Made by a program: the position numbers and the translations under genes. Of a DNA stretch of 64,000 nt, positions 22,289 through 33,017 are shown piece by piece (position 1 is the stretch's first letter; each line of letters begins with the position of its first letter). The stretch comes from Cervus elaphus (lineage: Eukaryota; Chordata; Mammalia; Artiodactyla; Cervidae), in the NCBI RefSeq assembly GCF_910594005.1, contig NC_057826.1:27623501-27687500 (forward strand), given 5' to 3'. Under the pieces are notes generated by a model. That model saw nothing but the letters and a program-made list of their open reading frames with translations. It was not told the origin of the DNA and searched no databases.

Positions 22289-22905
22289 ACTGCTGTGATT
22301 GCTTGAATAAACAATGAGTCAGTAACACCCCCAGGCTGAGTCCCTGAATAATCAAGGAAGGCCCTGTTTTGGAGTTTACTTCTGAGTTGGAATTTCCAGA
22401 CTTGGTTATTTATAGAATGAAGGCTTCTGTGTTCAGATAAATCTTAGAATATTCTTCCTAAAGTGCATTAAATGTTAGTCTGAGGAAAACAGAACAAGAC
22501 ATCCTGGTTATAAAGGAAGTAGCATCTGATAATTTCATGGAGAACCAGGGAAAATAGTAATTGTTCACAACATGAATTCAGAACCAAACACATTAGCTGG
22601 GTTACATATTTGAATCCTGGTGGCAAGCAATTGGCTTATTGCTCTATGAAGGTTCTTGCAGTCAAATTAGAATCACCTATGGTTTAATAGATTGTACTCA
22701 TGTATTCTTTTCCTGAAAGGGAGGAACATTAGCAAAATCATAGATTAATTTTTAAAGGTCATTTGTCCACCCAGGTGCAAGTGAATATACTGTCAACTCT
22801 AGTTCCCTATGGTTTCATTTGATTAGACTAGAATTACCCAGAGGTTTTTATAATTGGGATATGGTGACAAATGACATACCCAGCAGTTACTAAGTTAGCA
22901 GTAGC
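22289..22905. other. No recognisable gene or repeat
   Basis: About 600 bp with no repeat signature and no frame longer than chance. Confidence 0.45.
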
Positions 22906-23099
22906 TAGAGGAGCCTGGCGGGTAGCAGTTCAAGGGATCCAAAAGAGTCAGACATGATTGAGTGGTTTTCACTTTTTGAGAAGGAAATGGCAAACCACTC
23001 CAGTATTCTTGTTTGGAAAATTCCATGGACAGAAGAACCTGGTGGCAACAGTTCATGGGTCTCAAAGAGTCAGATGACTGAGCACACACATACATACAG
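22906..23099 (+). mobile_element. Bov-A2 SINE, diverged
   Basis: Two BovA units: AGGAGCCTGGCGGGTAGCAG ... AGTCAGACATGATTGAGTGG, linker TTTTCACTTTTTGAGAAGG, then GCAAACCACTCCAGTATTCT ... GAGTCAGATGACTGAGCACA with a short CA-rich tail. No tRNA head. Diverged relative to the copy at 1778-2022. Confidence 0.8.
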
Positions 23100-23198
23100 T
23101 TTGAAATAATCTGATACAGGCATTACAATGAATGTAATCTGACCTAACCTTTAAAATAGAGGAAAAAGAAAAAGAGTCAATATGGGTGGACAACAACT

Positions 23199-24407
23199 TG
23201 TTGTTGTTGCATCACTTAGTCGTGTCTGATTCTTTGTGACCCCATGAACTGCAACACTCAGGCTTCCCTCTCCTTCCTCATCTCCTGGACCTTGCACAAA
23301 ATTGTATCCATCGAGTCAGTGATGCCATCCAACCATCTGGTCCTCTGTCATCCCCTTCTTCTCCTGCATTCAGTCTTTCCCAGCATCAGGGTCTTTTTCA
23401 GTGAGAAAATTCTTTGCATCAGGTAGCCAAATTATTGGAGATTCAGATTCAGCATCAGTCCTTTCAATGAATATTCAGGCTTGATTTCCTTTAGGCATTG
23501 ATTCTTCGGCCCTCAGCCTTCTTTATGGCCCAATTCTCACATCCATACATGACTACTGGAAAAACCATAACCTTGACTATTAGGACCTTTGTTGGCAAGG
23601 TAACTGTCTCTGTTTTTTAATATCCTGTCGAGATTGATCATAGCTTTTCCTCCAAGGAGCAAGCATCTTTTAATTTCTTGGCTGCAGTCACCATCTGCAG
23701 TGATTTTAGAGCCCAAGAAAATAAAGTCTCTCACTGCTTCCATTGTTTTCTCATCTATTTGCCATGAAGTGATGAGACCAGATGCCATGATCTTCGTTTT
23801 TTGAATGTTGTTTTAAGCCAGCTTTTTCACTCTCCTCTTTCACTTTCATCAAGAGGCTCTTTAGTTTCTCTTTGCTTCCTGCCATAAGGATGGTGTTATC
23901 TTGGTTATTGATATTTCTCTCTGCAATCTTGATTCTAGCTTGTGCTTCATCCAGCCTGGCATTTCTCATGATGTACTCTGAATATGTTAAATAAGCAGGG
24001 TGACAATATACAGCCTTGAGATACTCCTTTGCCAATTTGGAACCAGTCCATTGCTCCATGTCCAGCTCTAACTGTTGCTTCTTGACCTGCACACTGGTTT
24101 TGTGGGAGGCAGGTAAGGTGGTTGGGTATTCCCATCTCTTTAAAAATTTTCCACCATCTGTTGTGATCCACACTGTCAAAAAGGCTTTAGTGTAGTCAAT
24201 GAAACAGAAGTAGATGTTTTTTATGGAATTCTCTTGCCTTTTCTATGATCCAGTGGATATTGGCAATTTGATTTCCAGTTCCTCTGCCTTTTCTAAATCC
24301 AGCTAGCACATCTGAGAGTTCTTGGTTTCATGTACTGTTGAAGCCTCAATTGGTGAATTTTGAGCATTACTTTGAAGCCTGTGAAATGAATGCAGCTTTG
24401 TGATATT
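23199..24407 (-). mobile_element. BovB LINE, 1.2-kb 3' fragment
   Basis: Minus-strand BovB from the RT domain (starting near the complement of TTGAGCATTACTTTGAAGCC) to a (CAA)n tail beside 23,199. Frames at 24,179-23,751 and 24,171-23,947 carry RT palm blocks (QIGKGVSQGCILSPCLFN); 23,788-23,537 carries DFIFLGSKITADGDC. They are separated by shifts. An internal stretch is missing near 23,490: the coding part from the NQSILKEI region is shortened. CAACAACT at 23,191-23,198 and 24,408-24,415 is a candidate target-site duplication. Confidence 0.88.
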
Positions 24408-24415
24408 CAACAACT

Positions 24416-25019
24416 AAAGATCTAGAAAATGAGAAGAATGATTATAAACTGATGAAAAATAAAACAGGAATTAGACAGGGATCTTGGTCTGACTATTGGA
24501 AGCTGATCCACTATTGGAGATCATCTGCTTATTTCAAAGATCCTGCATCTTCTGTCTACTTCTGAAGATCAGATACCTCTAGGCTAGGGGATCTCTGCAA
24601 ATTCTGAGTTTGAATCCTCAGTTGGACTAGTCTTCCAATGTGTGAAATTCTGGAATGTTTCTTAGTTGTTAGCATGAATTCAAGGATAGACTCTACAGAG
24701 TTTCAAGGCTGTATTGTTGTTAACAATACTTCCAAAAAAGATCAAGAGCAGTTTTTCTCTGATGTCCTTTCAAGCAGATAAATTTCATGGTTAAAGATCA
24801 TATAAAGGTTGTTTAGGAAGATGTTGGAGGGCAGCTTTAATCTGTTGGTGATAGGAGTGGGTAAGTAAATGAGTCCCTTGCAATATTATTGGTTTTTTTT
24901 TTTTTTGCATGTTTGTATGCAGCAGGAAAGAGTCAACTATCAGAGAATTCCCTAAACACATGATTCCCTATAATATCTACAATTTCATGTGTTCCTTGAT
25001 ATCTTTGAGTACTATAGGC
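24416..25019. other. Unassigned; poly-T at 24,893-24,906
   Basis: No named repeat and no coding frame. Could be part of the retroviral remnant to its right, but nothing shows it. Confidence 0.35.
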
Positions 25020-25450
25020 GTCCAAAGGCCTAGCTATGAGCTCTCCCGCTCTTTCTAGATATGTCCTTCCTTGTAGGTGAAAGCCTCTCCACCCAGCTAG
25101 TTCTTATCAGCTGGAAGAGCTGCAGCCCATCCAGTCTTCAACTTAATGAATTTCACCTCCCTGATAGCCTGTGAAATTATTCAGACAAGCCAATCACGTG
25201 ACTTCCCATGGAATTATTCACCTCCTCCTGCAGAACAAAGGGTCTTCTAACCTTCTTGTCGCTGCAAAGCCTGCCTCCCACCACTCCTAATTGCCCTCTG
25301 TTCCCAGGTCAACTCCGATACGGAGATATGGCCCTGCACAGAATGTGATATCATCTTTCTCCAGGCTGTGAGTTTATGTAACTAATAAGCTGCTACAAAT
25401 TTCGCTTTTCAGTGCCAAGTGTTATATATTCAGTCATCTCATACTATCTG
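25020..25450 (+). mobile_element. Possible LTR of a class-I endogenous retrovirus
   Basis: The sequence has LTR-like texture on the plus strand: an AGCCAATCACGTGACTTCCC (CCAAT and CACGTG) block, then an AACTAATAAGCTGC polyadenylation-like region near 25,380, then a T-rich stretch. I could not find clear TG/CA ends or a second copy. The neighbouring pol remnant is on the opposite strand, so this may belong to another element or reflect rearrangement. Tentative. Confidence 0.3.
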
Positions 25451-25919
25451 GGGCAGAGGATCCCTCCTTTGCCAGTGAGGTTGAATAGGTGATGAGAAAC
25501 TTTGGGCCTTCTAGTTACCACTTCATAGGTGGCAGATAACCATGGGCCAGCAGATAAACTGAGGGCCATTATGGTTATGAAAATGCTTTTGCTGAGGGAG
25601 CTCAAGGGTTTCTGAGAGTCGCCTAATTTTATTTACTGTTACCATTTGTTCTTTCAACCTTTCCAAAGTACAATTGATAAAGGAGGTATGTTTTTGGAGT
25701 AAGGGGTAAAATACTACAGAGTTGTTTTTGTTTTTGTTTTAACAATAGTTCCTATAACATATGATCCTTAGTCACTTAATATAAAAGTCACTATACCTTA
25801 GGTTGGAAGTGCAAAATCAATCAGAATTTTAGTAACCATAGTGGAGGTAGCTCCTAGACAAGAAATAAACCAAAAAAACAAAATAAAACCATAAAACACA
25901 TTTTGGAAGATGGAAGCTA

Positions 25920-26200
25920 GTTTAAGGGGCTTCCATCTTCTACTGGAAGATCTACTTGAAGATGTTTAAAGGGCCCTTGTAGTTCTTGCTCTAACTGTAG
26001 TTTTTCCAGGATTATACTGTTGACAGGTGTTTCCTTAACTGACAAATAACTTTATCTGTCTTTTTTAAGTTCCCTCAGCAATGTTGATTTAAGATAGTAA
26101 CCATAATTGTGATGAGTAGTTTCACAAAGGAATTTAGCTAATGTTCATTAAGATCTGTTATCATCAAGTGGCCATCTTGGGAGACCCAGAGATGATCTGA
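25920..26200 (-). pseudogene. Retroviral integrase N-terminal remnant
   Basis: In alternating frames the minus strand shows a TTHH pair (near 26,115) and TCQQYNPGK (near 26,020), matching the His-His/Cys-Cys zinc-finger layout of retroviral integrases. HLQVD follows near 25,955 where the catalytic core normally starts. Downstream the core is not recognisable. Integrase inserts viral cDNA; this copy is broken by at least two frame changes. Confidence 0.55.
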
Positions 26201-26229
26201 GTGAAAGGTACAACCACATTTTTTCTTTT

Positions 26230-26508
26230 TTAATTTTTGGAATCATTGAATTTCTCCATGGATTTACCCTTTGAGAATTTACTTAGGATCAAAAGCTTGG
26301 GTAAGGCTGTCTTTTGGGTACAATCATCTGCAAGAGCTTTTCTTTTAGGTTCCATATTATTTCTTTTTGCATGGGTCTCAACTTTTTTTTTTTGGGGGGT
26401 CTCAACTTTTATAGTAGCCATCTCTCTAGGAAGCAAGAGTGCAGCTGCAAGAAGAACCATTAGTTCAAGTAAGGATCCTAGAATAAGCTCAACAGAGGCA
26501 TCAACCAC
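26230..26508 (-). pseudogene. Retroviral RNase H C-terminal remnant
   Basis: A 92-codon open frame. It contains LLPREMATIKVE and later KALADDCTQKTALPK, which correspond to the last part of a gamma-type RNase H, where an ALAD-type acidic residue is usual. RNase H removes RNA from the RNA-DNA hybrid during reverse transcription. The N-terminal catalytic part is not visible in frame. The frame also contains an inserted KKKVET-type stretch caused by T-run expansion near 26,388. Confidence 0.5.
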
Positions 26509-26619
26509 TTTTACAGCAGAAGTTACTGCTCTAAGACAAGAGGTTAAACCCTTGCAACTGGGTCAAGGGTGAGGCTATAGTAACTAGTGGATTTTTGACT
26601 GTTCTCATAAACTAACCTC

Positions 26620-27640
26620 GTAATGCTTGTCCAGATTGCTCATACGTAAGTGGATAAATGTGCTTTTAGTACTTTAGAACATCTACAGAAGTAAACTGTT
26701 GTTGAAAAGCCTTCTTCAGGCTATCAAAGTCCTGTTTACATTTGGGCTCCCAAAACAAAGTGACTATTACTGAAAATTTAGTCAATTAATAAAAGGTGTT
26801 GCAATTTCAGAACAATTTAATACCCACAGCCTGCAAAATCTAGTTAAACCTAGAAATCTTCTCAATTGTTGTTTTATGAGGGGTCTAGGAAAGCTTGGGT
26901 ACCTTGATTAGGAGAGAGCGAGTCTCTACCTTAGTGGGTTATGTCTGAAATAATAGACTGAGTTTTGACAAAATTGCAATTTATCTTTTGAAACTTTGTC
27001 CTTTTTCTGTTATGACTGAGAGCAATTAAATGGAATTCTTGTTACAGGCCATGTTTTCCCCCTAAACAAAGTGGGTGATCCATCTGCATATTGTATCAGA
27101 GCTAAATTACAAGGGAAGTTTTGATAAATTCTAAATCTCATTTGAGGTACTAGGAAAAATCAGAGGGGGCTTCAGTGAACCCCTGGAGCGTGCTTGTTCA
27201 TGTGTATTTTTGTCCTTTCTTGGTGAAGTAAAAAAGATGTTGATTGTCCTGGTTTGGGAGCATACAACAAAGATCAATTAACTATAATGATACAAGTAAC
27301 TTCAGATATAATTGGTGACAGATGTTTATTTGGGTTAGGTACTACTGGGAATAGAGAAACAATAATTTAGTTGATGAATGACCCTGAGATCTCAAAAAGA
27401 TGTCCTCATCCTTACTTGCAGAGTAGGAATACTTAAGAACTAGTCCAGGGTCTGAGAATGCCTTGAGACATAAAGCTTTCACAACTGTAGTTGAGCCCTT
27501 TTGCTCTGGCTTCAAGGAATACTAAGGAAGTTTGGGCAACAAAGTAATGGATCTCTATGAACTTTAATGGGTTCTTCTCTAATGAGTTTTCTATTTCAGT
27601 GGAATTTTTAGCACATAGAGTGAGGTGTGGTGTCAAGACC
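26620..27640 (-). pseudogene. Retroviral reverse transcriptase remnant
   Basis: Minus-strand signatures in order: LEARAKGL and SQGILRPWTSS (frame 27,636-27,433), near the start of a gamma RT; a VNDLC-like block near 27,270; the catalytic box, which reads YADG near 27,079-27,090 instead of the canonical YVDD; and a thumb-region RFLGLTRFCRLW block near 26,860. Stops and shifts separate them. With the second catalytic Asp gone, the domain is dead on two counts. Confidence 0.7.
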
Positions 27641-27969
27641 TTTATTTTGAAGATTCATCAAATACAATGGAGCAAGCAAAGATATATTCAGAGCAGAAAC
27701 TGCTTGGTTATGAATGAAGGAATTCTCTGATTTCTAGAAATAGCCCTTTTGGTGTGCATTTACTATTATACTTACATTTGCAAAATAAGGCTCTCCGTAT
27801 GAAATTTTCAGGTGTGGAATCACAAAGTAGGAAGGAATGTTTCTCAATCAAGGGCCCAAGGGTTAGAGTTAAAGGCTGGGCAATAGAGAAAATCTGTGGG
27901 TTTTTTGAAATACCTGTCGCCTGTTTCTATGTTTACCCCTGGGAAGAGGTTGAGCAACGATGTTAGAGT

Positions 27970-28200
27970 TTAATGAAAAGTAGCAGTTGTATTTACAAGG
28001 GATTGATGAGGTTGACCATCCATATTCATAGTTAACACACTAAGTATTTGAAGTGTTAGGATATTGGATGTGTTTTTCCTTTCATAGAGCATTCCCATTG
28101 ATAGAAGCGGAGGGATTTTGCTTTGTTTTGTTTTTTCTTTTGTCAGATGGAAGAATCTCTTTTTTAGTGTCCCTTCTGTTTGCAGTATCTGCAAGTGTCC
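27970..28200 (-). pseudogene. Retroviral nucleocapsid and protease remnants
   Basis: Near 28,200-28,150 the minus strand reads CRYCKQKGH followed by a stop, the first three ligands of a CCHC zinc knuckle. Near 28,020-27,975 it reads LVNTTATF, the position where a retroviral aspartic protease has its DTG active site, here NTT. Zinc knuckle just upstream of protease is the gammaretroviral order. Very short signatures, so the confidence depends on the matching pol downstream. Confidence 0.5.
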
Positions 28201-28210
28201 TTGTCAGTAA

Positions 28211-28717
28211 GTGGTTAGTAGGGAACTAGACCCCCTAACTGATCCGAGGGACCATAAGGTTATTTTGGGTGCTGCTTTGTTTTTGTTCCAAAGTCCTTTC
28301 AAAATGTTCTGCCAGGTGTTACCGTGAAGCACCATGGTGAGCACAATATAAATGCAAGTGAGCAAATAGAAAATGTAAAAGATACCATCTCTGTTTTCCA
28401 GGAACTTAACATCTAACAGATGCATTCTAAATCTTTTTAGTTCAAGGAAATGCAGTATGGACAGATGGATTTGGATCTTGATCAAATATTTAGACTTGGG
28501 CTAAAGAGGTAGGCAGGCTTGATGGTCAGAAAACAAGCCATACATTTGGTGTAAATGAACATGTAACTCATTTAAAAAAAAAAAAAAAAAAAAAACTATC
28601 TTAGTATGACCATAATGCTATGATGCATATGATGCATGCTATACATCATGCTCAGATGTATATTTTCTGTTTTTTAAATAAGGTGTCTCATGCCATGGGC
28701 TTTTTTTTTTTTTTTCT
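28211..28717. other. Unassigned, with poly-A and poly-T runs
   Basis: Contains A22 at 28,574-28,595 and a T run at 28,701-28,715. ATGATGCATATGATGCATGC near 28,620 is a small self-complementary cluster. No gene. The left part may be older ancient-repeat text. Confidence 0.4.
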
Positions 28718-28916
28718 CAGTGGTTCACATCCAGAGGTCTTTTTGCTTCTCAGGGAACATTTGGTATTTTCTAGAGATGTAGAGGTAAGGGAAGAGGGGT
28801 GGCTGGTGAAATCTGAAAGGTAGAGGCCAGGGATTCTGAAATGTGAAGGACACTCGTTCCCCAACAAGAAATTATCCAGCCCAAAGTGTCAGTAGTGCTA
28901 AGGTTGAAAAGACCTG
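28718..28916 (+). mobile_element. MER20-type hAT DNA transposon remnant
   Basis: Starts CAGTGGTTCACATCC, continues with TCAGGGAACATTTGGTATTT, GTAGAGGCCAGGGATTCTG and AGAAATTATCCAGCCCAAAG, and ends TAAGGTTGAAAAGACCTG. Order, length (about 200 bp) and inverted ends fit MER20. It is non-autonomous with no coding capacity. Confidence 0.75.
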
Positions 28917-31881
28917 CTTTCTTTAGAAAAGGTGCTGAGATTTTGGAAGCAAATCTCTTGATCACCTCTTTCCTGCCTACTTGCCAGTGCCAGAGGGATA
29001 GCTTGTGAGTTATTTTAATCTCATGCAATTTAGAATGGAGGCTGGGCTGGGTGGGCCAGAGGGATCAGGGTGGTATGGGGTGGGACAATGATGACTTCAG
29101 GACTAATTTATTAACAGAGTAATTTAATTCTTTGAAAGGAAGAAGAGCTACTCTGTAAGACCTAGGTTACCATGGTAGCACATGGCTTCAATCACTCCTG
29201 ATTAATTTCCAGCAATTAGAATAAAAGGTGAGCCTTTACTTAAATCTCTTGTCAAGAAAGAAAAATAGCATCAAGTGAATTATTCTAAGAAACAGGGTCT
29301 TGACACAGTCAATTTTAAAAGTTGGAATTTGTCTTAATCCCATGCCTGGCTCAGAAATGACAATGCTGTGGCTGTACACTGAGAGAGACCCCTTTCCATA
29401 TGCTTAAGATAAAATGATTGCTGTTGGCATCTCTGGACCATCTGCTGCTGGAATTTCAGACTGTTAAGGTGAAATGGGCTTAGAGTTGCACCAAGGAAAT
29501 GAGAGACTCTTTCTTTTTTATTCTATTTGTGTGCTCTTTGTGTTTACTTTAAGCTGCTGAAAGAGTAGAAAATATTCACGCTAAATTTTCAATTCCTGTT
29601 AAGTTGCTGTCTGTATTTGTAACAGATTGTCAAATCCCAATAAGTGTTTATATCCTTGGTGCCATGGGTAAGGCTATTTCCACTTTAAATGTATTACTTA
29701 CTGTTCAAATTTTGCAACAGCTCTAGAAATAACACATCCACAAGCCATAATACCAATATCTCTTTAATCAGATTTAATATTTTGGTCCAGTATTTGTTAT
29801 ACAAATATATGACCTAATATGATTGTGTGCTATTTTTTGGCACCTACTTGTAAGAAATTGATTGTTCTGCTTTTCCCTAGTTTTCATAATTATTACTTTC
29901 TATCTGAACTTTTTCTGAAGTAAAATTTCTGAATTCTTGGGGAAAATGCTTTGTTTACTACACACCTGGCTGACTGGATTGCCTCTTCTGAGTAAGAGCA
30001 AGACCTATTGCAACCCTCTATACTGTGTTACCTCTGAGCTTTGAATATCCCAACATGACTTATGAGAACCAGAAAGACTATTTCTGTTCAGTATAGTTTG
30101 TATAATTGCTATAGTTCTTAGACAAATATGCATTGAGTCTTTTGTGGCAGGCTTTGTGTTATCCATGAATAAAAAGTGAACACCAGCATATTGGAACCCC
30201 GTTGTCTTGTTTATTCGCTAGTGTGATTGAAGTTGGGAGTAGTAACTGGATCTGAACCTGTAGGTCCTGCCCTCTCTTTTCACCATGCTGATTATACCAC
30301 TGGCAAACAGAATGCATTTTGGGATTTTCTTTCTCTTTCATTCCTCTTGCCTGCAAGATTCCCCCCTCAGTTTTTCATGAAACTAATTCCTTTAAAAAAT
30401 AAAAAAAAGCCTAGAGATTCAGTGTTTCCATTACAGAAAGTTGCATGACAAAGAACCTGCCTTAGATGATCTATTAAATATATTAAACCTGTTGGATTCA
30501 GAAGTAACAAAACATTTTAATTCAAACTTTTATAGTTTGAAGTGGGTGATGATTGCATCTTTGCACACTTGATTTGAAACATGCAGCTGAAAGGGTGATT
30601 AACATAGTCAACTGCCTTATGAAAAGCCTTTCTAGCAAGTGAAATATTTATACGTAGGTATTCAGGATGCATGGTTTTATCATCCATTAAATCATATCCA
30701 TAAAGCTCTATAGCAGATGCCTCTGATGCCCCAGTTACAGCCTCTCAGCCCACCTCTAATTTCAACCACAGTGCTAGCTAATTTCAGTGTCCGTGCTTCA
30801 TGCTGACAACCTCCCATCCTGAGGGCTTGGTGCATTTTCATACTTGCTGCCACACAGCCTACTTGAAGCCAGGAGAGTCGGCTTCTCCTCTCCCAAGTCT
30901 ATTTTTCTGGCGTCCTCACTTTCCTTTCCTGCAATCAATTTCCTCCAAAACTTACTGCCACCCAAGTTCTAGTCTCAGGCTCTACTTTCAGGAGGAAATA
31001 AAACTCAGCTCTCAACTTGGAATTTTTGTTTGCCTACTGTATGAAAATAATAAAATTATAAAATGATTTATTTAATGTATTTAAGGTTCAGAGATTTTCA
31101 TAGCTTCAGCCTGGCCTTACCCAACTTTTTCTAATTATATAGGTTATTATAATAATGTGTTTGACTTTGGATTTACATGAATTCATAGGAAGAAAGCCAG
31201 TTTGTTTGGGTTTGTTTCTCTTCTTGTCTCTCCACAGCCTCATCCTTTTTATTACATAACTGGAGACATGGAGCTGATTTTGGTTAGGGCTTTTACAAAC
31301 TAAAATCATCGTGGTTTAAAAAAAAAAGTGGAAATAGTAGTGGAGTTATGGTCATTGAATCTGACCCTTTACAGTAAATGATTCTTATGCTGAACTTTGG
31401 CCTTATTAAGACATCTATGCTCTATTAGGATTTATGGAAATAGATTCAAAGTGAATGTGAATGTTCACACACCATTCTCTAGGGATGATATGAACTCTAA
31501 AGTTCAAAGGCTATAATACCCAATAAAAATCTGGGATTTCTAAGCCTTCTAACATTTATATCTACAGTTTCTGGTCTTTAAGTAAAAAGGGAATATAAAT
31601 AACAAATTTCTTATTTGGTCATAAGAAGTTATTTTTAATCAGGGACAACTTTGAACCTGAACTCTTTGATATATAAATGAGATTGAATTTCCTTGCCCTT
31701 CACACCTCTGGAGGGCTCTTTCTTTTTACCTGATTGTCATATAATTTAATTGCCAGAAACTCCCAATCCCACCATAAACTCAGGGAAGTTCCACATTAGA
31801 CTAGTTAATGCATCCGATGACTTCTGATGTGTTTTATATGATACTTTTAAGACACGTGGAGCTTGTTATATACTATCTCCT
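28917..31881. other. Apparently unique sequence
   Basis: Nearly 3 kb with no ruminant SINE, BovB or readable L1. Frames reach only 65-90 codons (for example 30,800-31,066 plus) and show no domain, signal peptide or splice-framed neighbour. It is the longest stretch in the window free of recognised repeats and is the natural place to look for conserved non-coding DNA. Confidence 0.5.
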
Positions 31882-32211
31882 AAAGTCCAACCAGTCCATC
31901 CTAAAGGAGATCAGTCCTGGGTGTTCATTGGAAGGACTGATGTTGAAGCTAAAGCTCCAATACTTTGGCCATCTGATGCAAAAAAAAGACTCATTTGAAA
32001 AGACCCTGATGCTGGGAAAGATTGAGGGAAGGAGGAGAAGAGGATAACAGAGGATGAGATGGTTGGACGGCATCACCGACACAATGGACATGGGTTCGGG
32101 TGGACCAGCATGAGTTGGTGATGGACAGGGAGGCCTGGCGTGCTGCTCTTCATGGGGTTGCAGAGAGTGGGACACGGCTGAGCAACTGAACTGAACTGAA
32201 CTGAAAGTCCA
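31882..32211 (+). mobile_element. BovB 3' fragment with 8-bp TSD
   Basis: About 315 bp of BovB 3' end, from CAACCAGTCCATCCTAAAGG to CTGAACTGAACTGAACTG. AAAGTCCA is perfect at 31,882-31,889 and 32,204-32,211. The frame 31,808-32,047 mixes flank and BovB (NQSILKEISPGCSLEGLMLK). Strong 5' truncation, not functional. Confidence 0.9.
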
Positions 32212-32275
32212 TTTAGTTGACTTCAATGTAGGCAATAGGTGACTGATTTAGTAGAATTTAATCCAAGGTTTTCGT

Positions 32276-33017
32276 GACAGGTGAGTCCATCTACTGTGCT
32301 CTCTGACTCAGAAAATATTGCACAGAATAACTGGGTATGGGATAAGGATAGGCTTTATTGGTAAAACACAAATTCATATAAATCAAGGGTGACCAGGAAA
32401 AAACAATACACCTTTTCCTCATCTCACAATGAGGTAGGCTGAAACCAGGGCTCTGGATCCTTACTTGTGAGTCTGTTCTTGGGTTGAGACCTTCCTTCCC
32501 CCTCAATGCCCAATCACTGTGTGCAAGCACAGTAGCAACTTTCTTGGAGAGAGGATGGACTGCTAGATGTAAGAAGGCTGTATTCGGAACACAGTTTTGC
32601 CGGAAGAGCCCATAGCCTCACAACACCCAGAAACCTTGAGACCCATAGGAAATTGGAATCCCCTTCTGGAAGAAAGGAGCCTCCAACCCTGTGGAGGACA
32701 GAGTTTGGTGAATCCACTCAGATTGAAAGCAAAGACAATGTAGATCCTGTTAGCTCTTTGTCCAGGGCAGCCAGGATCCCTCAGAGGCTGATTCTTGGAC
32801 AATCCTCTTTTATCAGATATATCAGAAAATCAAGATTAAAGGTTAAAAAAAGGTCTACCTCTAACCAGAAAGGTGTTTCCCCTTACCAGACAGTAAGTAG
32901 TAAGAGCACCCAGTAGCTAATCAATCCAGCTGAGTTAATCCGGACAACTACCAAAGTGGAAGTCACATTGGCATGACTATAATAGCTACATTGGGATGAC
33001 TATCCTCCCCCTGCCTC
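32276..33017 (-). mobile_element. Possible solo LTR
   Basis: On the minus strand a roughly 740-bp unit runs from TGAGGCAGGGGGAGGATAGT to GCACAGTAGATGGACTCA. It has an AATAAA signal at about 32,355-32,360 followed by a short pyrimidine-rich stretch, as at an R/U5 border. It is inserted at the end of old L1 sequence. I do not recognise the family and found no paired copy, so the LTR call is tentative. Confidence 0.35.

Larger units (their letters stand above)
25500..28210 (-). mobile_element. Decayed class-I (gamma-like) endogenous retrovirus internal region
   Basis: On the minus strand, short retroviral signatures occur in the genome order expected of a gammaretrovirus-like provirus: nucleocapsid zinc knuckle (about 28,200), protease (about 28,000), RT (27,640-26,620), RNase H (26,508-26,230) and integrase N-terminal part (26,200-25,920). 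Every domain is broken by stops and shifts. Known catalytic motifs are altered. I could not identify env or flanking LTR pairs. It is a fossil with no capacity to express virus proteins. Confidence 0.7.

Noticed and set aside
21739..22314. 191-codon minus-strand frame as a novel protein
   Set aside because: It is the complement of the BovB 3' coding part and the same text recurs opposite other BovB copies.
24408..24415. CAACAACT as proof of the BovB insertion edges at 23,199-24,407
   Set aside because: It matches 23,191-23,198, but low-complexity CAA/GTT text at the BovB tail makes a chance match possible, so I give it only as a candidate.
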